From NCBI RefSeq assembly GCF_000178975.2, contig NC_015064.1, positions 1,798,001-1,862,000 of the forward strand: a DNA stretch of 64,000 nt, written 5' to 3'. Source of the stretch: Granulicella tundricola MP5ACTX9. Lineage in GTDB: Bacteria > Acidobacteriota > Terriglobia > Terriglobales > Acidobacteriaceae. Shown in pieces: positions 52,010 through 60,205 of the stretch (the first letter of the stretch is position 1; each line of letters starts with the position of its first letter). The notes below the pieces were generated by a model that saw nothing but the letters and a program-made list of their open reading frames with translations, was not told the origin of the DNA and searched no databases. The position numbers and the translations under genes are program-made.

Positions 52010-53071
52010 ATGGCTGGGATGATGAAGGCAGCGGTTTATCGGGATGTGGATATGGTGGTTTGCGAGGAGATTCCTGTGCCCGAGATTGGGGCCGGGGAGG
52101 TGCTGGTCCGGATCGATACGTGTGGGGTGTGTGGGACGGATCTGAAGAAGATTCATACCGGGTCTCATGCGGCTCCGCGGGTGTTCGGGCATGAGATGGC
52201 GGGTACGATTGCGGCGATTGGTGTTGATGTCAAAGGGTTTAGCATCGGGGAACGGGTGATGGCGTTTCATCATATTCCTTGTGGGGTTTGTTTTTACTGT
52301 AAAAAGCAGACTTTTGCGCAGTGTGAGACCTATAAGAAGGTGGGGACTACGGCGGGTTTTGAGGCTGCGGGTGGGGGGTTCGCGGAGTATATCCGGGTGA
52401 TGGATTGGATTGTGGCTAAGGGGCTGGTGAAGGTGCCGGATGACATTCCGTTTGAGCAGGCGGCGTTTATCGAGCCGGTGAACACCTGCTATAAGGCTAT
52501 TAGAATGTTGAACTTAGAGGCGGACGACACGGTGCTGGTGATTGGGCAGGGGTCGATCGGGGTGATCCTGGCGGCGCTGGCGAAGCGGACCGGGGCTACG
52601 GTTTTGACTTCGGATTTGTATGCTGAGAGGCACAAGGTGGCGGCGGGATTTGGGCTGGATCGACCGATCGATGCGCGGGGAGATGTGGTTGCGGAGGCGA
52701 AAAAAGCGACTTCAAGTAGAGGTGTGGATGTAGTGCTTGTAGCTGTGGGGGCTGACTCGTTGATAACACAGGCGATGGATGCAGTTCGGGCGGGTGGTCG
52801 GGTGATGCTGTTTGCAAGCACGCAACATGGGACTGCGGCCTATGATCCTACGGCGGTTTGCATGGATGAGAAGACGCTGATGGGGTCCTATTCGGCCAGC
52901 GTGGCGATCCAGGATGAGGGCGTTGAGCTTGTTTTTCAAGGGTTTAGGGATGGGTCTCTGGATCTGACGAAGCTGATCTCGCACCGGTTTGGGCTGGAGG
53001 ATTGCGCGGAGGCGGTGCGGCTTGCGTCGAATCCTGAGCCTGGTTCGATGAAGATCGTTTTTAAGCCGTAA
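52010..53071 (+). CDS. Zinc-dependent medium-chain alcohol dehydrogenase in the hopanoid operon
   Basis: A 353-residue MDR enzyme. The catalytic zinc ligands are in TCGVCGTDLKKI and GHEMAG; the structural zinc Cys set is PCGVCFYCKKQTFAQC. The Rossmann site is VLVIGQGSIGVILAALAKRTG followed by an Asp (TSDL), suggesting NAD. It begins 13 bp after hpnG with AAAGAAAGG before the ATG, so it is almost surely in the operon. A role in reducing the ribosyl/aldehyde side chain toward bacteriohopanetetrol fits but is inference; sorbitol-type polyol oxidation is an alternative. Confidence 0.88.
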   Translation: MAGMMKAAVYRDVDMVVCEEIPVPEIGAGEVLVRIDTCGVCGTDLKKIHTGSHAAPRVFGHEMAGTIAAIGVDVKGFSIGERVMAFHHIPCGVCFYCKKQTFAQCETYKKVGTTAGFEAAGGGFAEYIRVMDWIVAKGLVKVPDDIPFEQAAFIEPVNTCYKAIRMLNLEADDTVLVIGQGSIGVILAALAKRTGATVLTSDLYAERHKVAAGFGLDRPIDARGDVVAEAKKATSSRGVDVVLVAVGADSLITQAMDAVRAGGRVMLFASTQHGTAAYDPTAVCMDEKTLMGSYSASVAIQDEGVELVFQGFRDGSLDLTKLISHRFGLEDCAEAVRLASNPEPGSMKIVFKP

Positions 53072-53072
53072 C

Positions 53073-53116
53073 GCACCACAAATCACCACATACTCACCAC
53101 GTTTACACCACAAAGT
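53073..53116. repeat. CACCACAAA-type repeat after the hopanoid operon
   Basis: GCACCACAAATCACCACATA, CTCACCACG and ACACCACAAAG in tandem, like the run at 31322-31364. No terminator hairpin was seen in this gap. Confidence 0.55.
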
Positions 53117-53245
53117 TTTTCGCTCTGGCGGCCAGGCCCTAGCACCGGTTAATCGAGTGGGTTCGCGGGGTGGGGGGCGCAGTAATCCACGGGGGATGAT
53201 CCCAGACTCGGCTCAGGTTGGTAGAGCTTGAGAATGGGGTGTGCG

Positions 53246-54205
53246 ATGTGGAAGAGGCTGGTTGTGCTGGTGATCTGGGTGGCGGCCTGGGGTGGGATGC
53301 CGGGGGCGGCGCAGGGTGTGTGGCAGCCTTTGGCGGGGCATGTGCAGATGGCGATCTGGCCGGGGGCGGTGCCGGACGCCCGGGCGGAGACGGGGGCTGA
53401 GGTTCTGAAGACTGCCAGTGATCCCAAGGATCAGGTGGCGGGGCGGCAGTGGCTTTCGGTGGAGCAGGTTTCGCGGCCGACGATGACGGTGTACTCGCCG
53501 AAGAGCGGGAATACGGGAGCGGCGGTGGTGGTGTTTCCGGGCGGCGGGTATTCGGTCCTGGCGATCGACCTGGAGGGGACGGAGGTCTGTGACTGGCTGA
53601 CCTCGCGTGGGATCACGTGCGTGGTGTTGAAGTACAGGGTTCCGGACTCCGGGCCGGCGTATCACAACGATTGCCATTGCAATATTCGTCCGAAGGCGCA
53701 GACGGCTTTGCAGGATGCACAGAGGACGATGGGGTTGGTGCGGCTTCATGCCGCCGAGTGGCATATCGATCCGCACAAGGTTGGGGTGATGGGGTTTTCG
53801 GCGGGTGGACATATGGTCGCCAATATCAGCACGCACTTTGAGAGGCGGGCGTATGCGCCGGTGGATGCGGCCGACAAGCTGAGCTGCCGCCCGGACTTTG
53901 CGGTGGCGGTTTATCCGGGGCACATGACGGAGCATACGACGAGGGAGTTCGAGCTGAACCCGGAGGTTCCGGTTACGGCAAAGACGCCGCCCACGTTTCT
54001 GGTGCAGGCGGAGGATGACCATGTGGATGGGGTGAAGCAGTCGCTGACTTACTATATTGCGTTGATGAAGGCCGGGGTTCCGGTGGAGATGCACCTGTAT
54101 GCGCAGGGTGGGCATGCGTTTGGGCTGCGGCGGACGAAGCTGCCGATCACGCATTGGCCGGAGTTGGTAGAGGTCTGGTTGAGGACGATTGGGGTTATGG
54201 GTTAA
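53246..54205 (+). CDS. Exported alpha/beta hydrolase (BD-FAE / acetyl-esterase-like)
   Basis: A 319-residue secreted hydrolase. Signal peptide (about 1-23, MWKRLVVLVIWVAAWGG to GAAQG). The oxyanion HGGG-like segment is FPGGGYSVLA; nucleophile Ser in GFSAGGHMVAN, Asp in QAEDDHVDG and His in GGHAFGLRR complete a triad. This class often deacetylates plant polysaccharides (xylan or pectin), though the substrate is unproven. ATG 53246 chosen; ATG 53234 and TTG 53228 are alternatives. Its stop overlaps the stop of the convergent gene by two bases. Confidence 0.85.
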   Translation: MWKRLVVLVIWVAAWGGMPGAAQGVWQPLAGHVQMAIWPGAVPDARAETGAEVLKTASDPKDQVAGRQWLSVEQVSRPTMTVYSPKSGNTGAAVVVFPGGGYSVLAIDLEGTEVCDWLTSRGITCVVLKYRVPDSGPAYHNDCHCNIRPKAQTALQDAQRTMGLVRLHAAEWHIDPHKVGVMGFSAGGHMVANISTHFERRAYAPVDAADKLSCRPDFAVAVYPGHMTEHTTREFELNPEVPVTAKTPPTFLVQAEDDHVDGVKQSLTYYIALMKAGVPVEMHLYAQGGHAFGLRRTKLPITHWPELVEVWLRTIGVMG

Positions 54206-55404
54206 AACTCGCGGCTGGCTCCTGCGCCGCCGGAGGCTCCGTCGCCCGACTTCAGATCAGGGTTGTGATGTTGCGGGGCGGGGGTGAGGGACTGGGGGGT
54301 GACGAAGCCTAACAAGGCGGAGCCGGTGTTGATATGGCGCTTGTCCCGGGCTGAGAGGTTGGAGGCGGTGAAGCCGTGACGGATTCCATCGGGGCCTTGC
54401 GCAAGCCAGCGGCGCAGGTAGTAGGAGGCGGCGGTAAGGACGATACCGAGCAACATGGGGTCCCAGGTGTGGCGGGTCCAGCCGAGGTATGGCTTGTTGG
54501 TGATGAAGGTTAGGAGGAGGGTGAGGGCGCCGGCCTCCATGACGAAGCGATCTTTCTGGCGGATGCCGCGCGCGAGGATGATGGGCGGCAGGCACCAGAT
54601 GAGGACCCAGGTGATCCAGTAGAAGGAGCTCGCGGGTTCTTGGGTAAGGCGAGTGGGCATGCGGGACCAGGGCATGAGCAGGTTCGTTGCCGAAAGCTGG
54701 AGATTGAGGGCGATGTAAATGCCGAGCCAGAGGAAGGCTTCGGCGAGGGAATAGGTGGAGTTGAGATAGCTCAGGCGGTGGCGGCGGCGGATGACTGCAA
54801 CGGCGATGAGAGCGCCGATGTAAAAGACGGCCGTGATGACGGGTCGCGCGATGGAGGAGGAGGTCCAATAGGCGGGTAGGAGTGAGACGAGAATCATCGC
54901 GGCGGGGAAGGTATACCAGAGATTGAAGCGGTGCCAGATCCAGAGGGCGAGGATGGCGCAGGTGGCGGGGATGAGGAACTCGAAGGGGTGCGACTTGACT
55001 GAACGTGGATTGAGGGCCAGGTCCAATCCCAGAAAGAGGAGATAGATGGACGAGACGGCGAGTGCCTCCTCGATGCCGTGGCGGTAGAAGCGGGCCTGGG
55101 AGACGGCGGTCTCGGCTGCGGCATAGCAGGCGCTGGCGAAGAAGAGGAAGATGACACCGGCGAGTTGTCCGGAGGCGTGCGAGAGGAAGGCGACGTCGAA
55201 TAGCCCGGCGATGGCAGCGATGCCGATCAGGGTGAAGAAGAAGAGGACTATTCTCAGGAAGAGATTGGTGGTGCTGAGGTCAGGGACGAGATCCTGATTG
55301 AAGAGTTCGCGCTGGTCGTGGGTGAGGAGGCCTTCGGCGACCCATTCTTTAAGGAGGTCGCGGGTGCGGAGGTTTTCCTGGCTGGCTGCTGAGTAGATTC
55401 TCAT
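54202..55404 (-). CDS. Multi-TM DUF2157-like membrane protein with GASREF tail
   Basis: A 400-residue membrane protein with about ten TM helices. The N-terminal cytosolic helix LLKEWVAEGLLTHDQRELF is DUF2157-like (W..GLI...Q). The C-terminus is a Gly-rich tail ending GGAGASREF, much like the end of the TPM protein (GGGGASRDF). The ATG at 55404 overlaps the previous gene's stop (ATGA), so the two are coupled; the longer frame to 56169 is an antisense-type artefact. Function unknown. Confidence 0.82.
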   Translation of the reverse strand: MRIYSAASQENLRTRDLLKEWVAEGLLTHDQRELFNQDLVPDLSTTNLFLRIVLFFFTLIGIAAIAGLFDVAFLSHASGQLAGVIFLFFASACYAAAETAVSQARFYRHGIEEALAVSSIYLLFLGLDLALNPRSVKSHPFEFLIPATCAILALWIWHRFNLWYTFPAAMILVSLLPAYWTSSSIARPVITAVFYIGALIAVAVIRRRHRLSYLNSTYSLAEAFLWLGIYIALNLQLSATNLLMPWSRMPTRLTQEPASSFYWITWVLIWCLPPIILARGIRQKDRFVMEAGALTLLLTFITNKPYLGWTRHTWDPMLLGIVLTAASYYLRRWLAQGPDGIRHGFTASNLSARDKRHINTGSALLGFVTPQSLTPAPQHHNPDLKSGDGASGGAGASREF

Positions 55405-56348
55405 GTAGTCCTCCAGAAGTGTTGTGAGATCTTGACCAGCATAACGAGCATTGCGATTGCGGTGACGACGAAGTATCCGAGGATGAAGATGGCGTCGTTG
55501 GAGTTGCGGATGATGAGCGAACTGATGCCGATGTAGCCGTAGACGGCGGCGTACGCGACGAAGACGAATTGGCGGCGGTTCAGTCCCCATGCGAGGGATG
55601 CGCCGCAGGTGGCAAGCAGACCGATCACCCACAGCCCGTAGTTTTCGTGCTCGAAGACTCCGGAGAGTGTGGTCCAGAAGAGTACGTTGGCTACGAGGTT
55701 GAGATAGGTTCCGAAGAAGTGCGGTTTGAGCTTGAAGTGCTGAAGCAGAACTGTGCCTGCGCCGACGATAAGGCAGTAGAGGAGGGCGTAGGGACGGAGG
55801 CGTCCTTCCAAGTCTTCTAATGGTCCGTGGGAGAGGGCGAGCCCGAACCATCCGGCGAATCCGGACAAGGCCAGCGAGAGGACGAAGCGGTTGTCGAAAC
55901 GGTAGGCAAGAGCGAAGAAGAGGGCGGCGGTGAGGAGAAGATACAAGTCCCATTGTCCGGAGAGGAGATGGAAACGCTGCTCGACGTATGCGAGTTCCAG
56001 GGACCAGACGAGGCAGGCGAGGTAGAGGACGTAATCGACAAACGGGCTGGAGGCGGAGGTCTCTGCGGGCGACCAGGTGGGGACTCGGGCGAAGCAGAAC
56101 CAGAGGGATGCAGCAAGGATGAGAGTGAGAGCGGTGAGGATGGCGAGCGTGCCAAGCTGCTGGGACCACGTGGAGATCGTCCAGCCGAGGCCGGCGACGA
56201 AGGCGAGGACGCCGGCGTAGAGGAGGACGTTGAGTTCAAGCGAGAGGGAGAAGGGCTGTTCAAGGGCGAGGTTCGTCAGGAGAGCTTCCTGATCAGGCGA
56301 GATGTTGCCTTGATCCTTCCAGTCTCTGATTCTTGAAAGGATTGTCAT
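55401..56348 (-). CDS. DUF2157 family membrane protein
   Basis: A 315-residue protein with about ten TM helices and the N-terminal DUF2157 helix IRDWKDQGNISPDQEALLTN. DUF2157 proteins are widespread inner-membrane proteins with no known activity. It is the first gene of a two-gene unit with the 55404 gene (4-bp overlap). GGAG lies about 12 nt before the ATG. Confidence 0.83.
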   Translation of the reverse strand: MTILSRIRDWKDQGNISPDQEALLTNLALEQPFSLSLELNVLLYAGVLAFVAGLGWTISTWSQQLGTLAILTALTLILAASLWFCFARVPTWSPAETSASSPFVDYVLYLACLVWSLELAYVEQRFHLLSGQWDLYLLLTAALFFALAYRFDNRFVLSLALSGFAGWFGLALSHGPLEDLEGRLRPYALLYCLIVGAGTVLLQHFKLKPHFFGTYLNLVANVLFWTTLSGVFEHENYGLWVIGLLATCGASLAWGLNRRQFVFVAYAAVYGYIGISSLIIRNSNDAIFILGYFVVTAIAMLVMLVKISQHFWRTT

Positions 56349-56427
56349 CGAACTCTATTCTCCGGCCTCTTGCCTGGATGGCGCACTGCCCATGCCGTGT
56401 TCGATCCAGCTTAGCCCACTTCCTGCC

Positions 56428-57456
56428 TCAGTCGATTTCGATCTTCGATGACTTTGTATCGAGATCGACGAGTGGACCGCCGGAACCGATCCTGCCCTTG
56501 AAGCTGCGCTGGTCTTTCTGATCTTTGGTCTTTGCGAAGGCTTCTGTTGCTTTGCCGGAGATCTTTCCTTTGATCGACTGAGCGTCCAGGTCATAGCCGC
56601 CGCCGCTGGCGAGCTCGACGTGGATGGCGCCGGAGCTGGAGAGGGCACGGATGGGCGCGGGCTGCGACTGGGAGATGCGGATGGAGCCGGAGGAGGTCTC
56701 GGCGTTGACGGAGCTGCCGGACTGGAAGGACTCAATGCTGCCTGAGAGATTGCGCGCGTTGACCCCGCCCTTGATGCCGTCGAGGCGGATGCTGGCGGAG
56801 CGGGTGGCTGAGTGTACGTCGCCTGTGACGTCGCTGATTTCGATGCGTCCGTTGGTGGTCTCGGCGGTGACGCTGCCGTGGACGCCGTGCATGAGAATGC
56901 CGCCTGACTGGTTGGTAATGGAGACATCGTTGCCCGCATCCTGGACGACGAGACCGCCGGCGCGTGCGGTCATCTTCAGGGCGGCCTGGATGCCAGAGAC
57001 TTCTGTGTGGCCGGCGTCGTTGGTGGTTTCGACCGGGCCCTGCACGCCGTCGATGCGGATACCGCCTGCGTCGGCTGAGGCGTTGACCTGCGTTTGGCGG
57101 GGGGTCTCGATGTCGTAGGTGACGGTGACGCCCTTGAGGATGGCCTGGTCTGCGACGTAGCCGATGCGGATGTCGTTGCCGTGCTGCTCGATGGGCGGAT
57201 TCTGTTCGAGGGCGCGGATGTTGGCGTCGGCAAGGCCGGGATCGAAGCGTCCGAGGACAGAGCGGATGACGGCATGGACGACCACGGTATCGGACGAGCC
57301 GACGGAGATCTTGATTCCTCCGGGGCCGCTCTTGACGTCGAGCTTTACGGGGCCGGAGACCGTCAGTGTCTTGTTGAAGCTGCCGGGCTCAGAGGCTGCA
57401 GCGTAGCCGCTGAGGAGCAGGGGTGTTGCGAGGAGGAGAGCGGAAAACTTGTTCAT
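56428..57456 (-). CDS. Exported DUF4097-type beta-repeat protein
   Basis: A 342-residue protein: signal peptide (about 1-21, ending AAAS), then a right-handed beta-helix-like series of short repeats (GGIKISVG, GGIRIDGVQG, GGLVVQDAG, GGILMHGVHG, NGRIEISDVTG, SASIRLDGIKG, SGSIRISQSQ), the DUF4097/adhesin-like pattern. Likely a periplasmic or surface protein; function unknown. A good GGAGGG lies before the ATG. Last gene before the strand-composition switch near 57.5 kb. Confidence 0.87.
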   Translation of the reverse strand: MNKFSALLLATPLLLSGYAAASEPGSFNKTLTVSGPVKLDVKSGPGGIKISVGSSDTVVVHAVIRSVLGRFDPGLADANIRALEQNPPIEQHGNDIRIGYVADQAILKGVTVTYDIETPRQTQVNASADAGGIRIDGVQGPVETTNDAGHTEVSGIQAALKMTARAGGLVVQDAGNDVSITNQSGGILMHGVHGSVTAETTNGRIEISDVTGDVHSATRSASIRLDGIKGGVNARNLSGSIESFQSGSSVNAETSSGSIRISQSQPAPIRALSSSGAIHVELASGGGYDLDAQSIKGKISGKATEAFAKTKDQKDQRSFKGRIGSGGPLVDLDTKSSKIEID

Positions 57457-57592
57457 TCTAAAGACCCTCCCCTCAAGGTTACAGGATGCAGGCTCCTGCG
57501 CCTATCGTCCCGCGTCGAGCAAAAAGGTGAGCCAAGGGCCGCCCATCCGACAGGCCACCCCTGGCTCATACAGCGAACATCACATCAGGCTG

Positions 57593-58102
57593 TTACTTCG
57601 CGTCCACCAACTCCGCAACGATCTCAGCCACCTTATCGAGGATCTGGTTCCAGCCCTCGAGTTGACCGCTATCCTTTGCGCTCTCCGCGGGCTCATTGCC
57701 GATGAAGGTCAGCTTCGTCCGCCCATCGCCAAGATCCTCAAAGAGGGTCACGTCGTACGCACCTTCGATGGCCTCATGCTCGATCCCCAAGTCCGCGGCC
57801 TCGACCTTGTTGCCCTCGGAGTCGGCAAAGTACATGGACGAAGCAATTTTCTCGAACGGAATAATCTCGTGGTATTCCCCTGCATTCCAGAACGTCTGCC
57901 CATCCGGCGACTTCATGCCGTAGAGAAACTTCCCGCCCACGCGAAAATCCATTTTGCAGACCGGGCAGGTAAACTCCTTCGGTCCCCACCACTGCATCAC
58001 GTACTTCGGGTCGGTCCAGGCTTTCCAAACCAGCTCGCGTGGCGCGTCAAAGATCCGTGTCACCGTCATCCGCTCTACTTCACTTCCTGTCTTTTGTGTC
58101 AT
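57593..58102 (-). CDS. SRPBCC/AHSA1-type START-like protein
   Basis: A 169-residue protein of the Aha1/CalC (SRPBCC) fold: RIFDAPRELVWKAWTDPKYVMQWWGP at the N-terminus, GGKFLYGMKSPDG, and TKLTFIGNEPA with a C-terminal helix GWNQILDKVAEIVAEL. Such proteins bind hydrophobic ligands. The CPVCK pair near residue 44 is unusual. It overlaps the ArsR-type regulator by 23 bp, an arrangement seen in many bacteria where the regulator controls the pair. Confidence 0.87.
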   Translation of the reverse strand: MTQKTGSEVERMTVTRIFDAPRELVWKAWTDPKYVMQWWGPKEFTCPVCKMDFRVGGKFLYGMKSPDGQTFWNAGEYHEIIPFEKIASSMYFADSEGNKVEAADLGIEHEAIEGAYDVTLFEDLGDGRTKLTFIGNEPAESAKDSGQLEGWNQILDKVAEIVAELVDAK

Positions 58103-58430
58103 GTCCTGCCTCCTCTTTCTTCATTTGATTGAGAACCACATCCAACTTGTCGAAACTCTCTTCCCAGAATCGGCGATAGTTCATCGCCCACTCGCTGACC
58201 GTCTTGATCGCCTCCGGCCGAAGCGTGCACACACTCTCCCGCCCACGCTTCGTCTTGACGACGAGCCGCGCGCGAACCAGGTAGGCGATATGTTTTGAAA
58301 TCATCTGCTGCGACAGTGCAAACGGCTCCGTCAACCCATGCACCGAGGCAGGCCCCTGTGAGAGCCGTTCGATCATGGCCCGGCGGGTCGGGTCTGACAA
58401 AGCCGCAAATGCTGTGCCCAATTGATCCAC
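58080..58430 (-). CDS. ArsR-family transcriptional regulator
   Basis: A 116-residue winged-helix regulator (LSDPTRRAMIERLSQGPASV, then ALSQQMISKHIAYLVRARLV as the recognition helix). It lacks the metal-binding ELCVCDL Cys box, so it belongs to the non-metal group usually paired with SRPBCC proteins. I choose the GTG at 58430 (MDQLGTAF) over TTG 58436 because a near-consensus promoter ends 6 nt before it. It probably represses its own operon. Confidence 0.88.
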   Translation of the reverse strand: MDQLGTAFAALSDPTRRAMIERLSQGPASVHGLTEPFALSQQMISKHIAYLVRARLVVKTKRGRESVCTLRPEAIKTVSEWAMNYRRFWEESFDKLDVVLNQMKKEEAGHDTKDRK

Positions 58431-58436
58431 AACCAA

Positions 58437-58464
58437 AGGGTAGTGGATTTATCGCGGATGTCAA
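58437..58464 (-). promoter_or_regulatory. Promoter of the ArsR-SRPBCC operon, leaderless type
   Basis: On the minus strand TTGACA (58464-58459) and TACCCT (58442-58437) are 16 bp apart, and the GTG follows after 6 nt. The perfect -35 makes this the best-supported leaderless promoter of the window. Confidence 0.75.
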
Positions 58465-58577
58465 GCAGGAATTTGCAATCCATGTCGGATGGTCTCAACT
58501 CGCGACTGGCTCATCCGAAGCCGTCGCAGTCGCCCTTCGCGCCTACTCAATGACCTCTTGTCGAGGACCGCGTCGCT

Positions 58578-59855
58578 CTAGAGACCTTGCCGGTAGAGCC
58601 TTCTTGGATTGGTGACCGTGGCTTCCTCAACGGTGTGCGCTTGCTTTCGCGCATAGAGCTGATTGTCTGCGACGCGCAGCAGATTTGTGATGGCTTCAGC
58701 GCCGGATGACCCCTGGGCATCGAGTGGGAAGATGGCGGTGCCAATGCTCGCATTCACCACGATGGTGAGGTTCCGGCCCAGGAGAATAGGCTTGGAAAGA
58801 GCCTCCTGGACTGAGCCGTTGAGGGTAAGGATGTCACGGTTAGAGATAATCAGGAACTCATCGCCACCTAACCGCGCAAGCGTCTCTTCTTCGGTCACAC
58901 ATTGAGTGAGCCTCTCCGCGATCTGCTGCAGCAGTTCATCCCCGGCGAGATGTCCGTGGGTGTCATTGATCTGTTTAAATCCGTTGAGATCCAACAGCAG
59001 GATGGAGGTATGTCCAGTTGAGATCGCCGATGTCAGTCTTAGCTCCATCAAGCGCCGGTTCGCAAGGCCTGTCAGTTGATCTCTCATGGCCAGCGCTTCA
59101 TTTTCTCTGGCTTCACTTTCCAGCAGAATAAGCAGCATGCTGACGCTCACAATGAACTTCTGAATGCTCCAGATGTTCTCCGCCATCATCCGTAATTTAG
59201 GGTGGGGGAAAACATAGGAATGTGTGAAAAAGGAAGCAGACCAGACAAAAAGGCTCAGGACGAGGGCCACGCGTCCGATGGTGTTGCGAGGAAGCCGATA
59301 CCAGAGATGAAGACCGGCCGCCGCAAAGACGCCGCCAAGTCCCCAGTAGGCTGAAGCACGATAGTTGCCGAGGACGGCGAAGGTTGCAATGGCGAACCAT
59401 AAAATGACCTGTGCCACCGGGATGATCGAGCTTCGCTTCCGTAAAACGGCAACAGCCACGCTGATGACTGCTCCTGCGGCGGCGCAGAGGACATAGGGCC
59501 AGGGCGTAAAGACCTCCAGCCCAAAGATCAGTTCGAGAGCAAAAAAAGGAACCGCATTCCAGAGAAGCTTGAAGTCATGGTCGGATGTCGCAGAGAGCTT
59601 GCGCCCGGTGAAAAAAAGAAACGCAACCCCGGCCAGGAGATCGGAGCACAGCCTGACGGTATGCATCGCGATATGCCAGCCAGCCGAAATCTCAATGAAG
59701 TACCCGGAGATCTCTGAGATGACAGTGAAGCCAAGAGCGAAGATCCAGCTATTGATCGCGAGTCGAGGAAGTCGCCTCTGCAAGATCAGGAGGGTTGCGA
59801 TGAGAGTCGCGCTGACGACGAGGTACGGGAGGTTTTCAAATTGCCTGTCGTTCAA
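58578..59855 (-). CDS. Membrane diguanylate cyclase (GGDEF)
   Basis: A 425-residue protein: about seven or eight N-terminal TM helices (about 8-235) as sensor or anchor, then a GGDEF domain (about 255-415) with DQLTGLANRRLME, LDLNGFKQINDTHGHLAGD and the active loop ARLGGDEFLII. All catalytic residues are present, so it should make c-di-GMP from GTP. The inhibitory RxxD site is absent (TEEE in that position). The start codon is TTG at 59855. No partner gene is adjacent. Confidence 0.9.
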   Translation of the reverse strand: MNDRQFENLPYLVVSATLIATLLILQRRLPRLAINSWIFALGFTVISEISGYFIEISAGWHIAMHTVRLCSDLLAGVAFLFFTGRKLSATSDHDFKLLWNAVPFFALELIFGLEVFTPWPYVLCAAAGAVISVAVAVLRKRSSIIPVAQVILWFAIATFAVLGNYRASAYWGLGGVFAAAGLHLWYRLPRNTIGRVALVLSLFVWSASFFTHSYVFPHPKLRMMAENIWSIQKFIVSVSMLLILLESEARENEALAMRDQLTGLANRRLMELRLTSAISTGHTSILLLDLNGFKQINDTHGHLAGDELLQQIAERLTQCVTEEETLARLGGDEFLIISNRDILTLNGSVQEALSKPILLGRNLTIVVNASIGTAIFPLDAQGSSGAEAITNLLRVADNQLYARKQAHTVEEATVTNPRRLYRQGL

Positions 59856-60192
59856 GTGAGCTCACACTTTCAGCGTGTATCGTTCAAAGCGCTTACCGAA
59901 GGGTCTCCCCCTCGCCAGGCATAAGTCATGCTTTTACACACCGATGGACCTGATTTCAGCTCTTCAGCCAACAGGCCGGGAGTCAAAAGTTCGGTCTCGC
60001 CGTCTCCATGACCTGAGCTTCCGGATCAAGTTCAGCTGTGAACATTGTAATGTGCTGCAAGCGACATTGTCGGCCCGGTCCCAAGGCTGATCCCGCCGAA
60101 ACCTTTGCTCAACGCAACGTGCGACTGCAGGAGGGGTCACCTGCTTCCTGACGGTCTATCCCTGAAAGCACAACACTTACTTGATCCCCAAC
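59856..60192. other. Gene-free stretch of about 340 bp between divergent genes
   Basis: No credible reading frame, hairpin or repeat of the families above was seen. It carries the leaders of the diguanylate cyclase and hemD. It lies near the composition switch, but I could not recognise a dif site in it. Confidence 0.4.
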
Positions 60193-60198
60193 TAGAAT
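60193..60198 (+). promoter_or_regulatory. -10 box TAGAAT, 7 nt before the hemD GTG
   Basis: TAGAAT, CGACTTC, GTG 60206, with no Shine-Dalgarno. Confidence 0.5.
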
Positions 60199-60205
60199 CG
60201 ACTTC

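Noticed and set aside
59990-60060. Possible dif site near the composition switch (around AACATTGTAATGTG)
   Set aside because: The palindromy is weak and the two 11-bp Xer half-sites cannot be matched with confidence.
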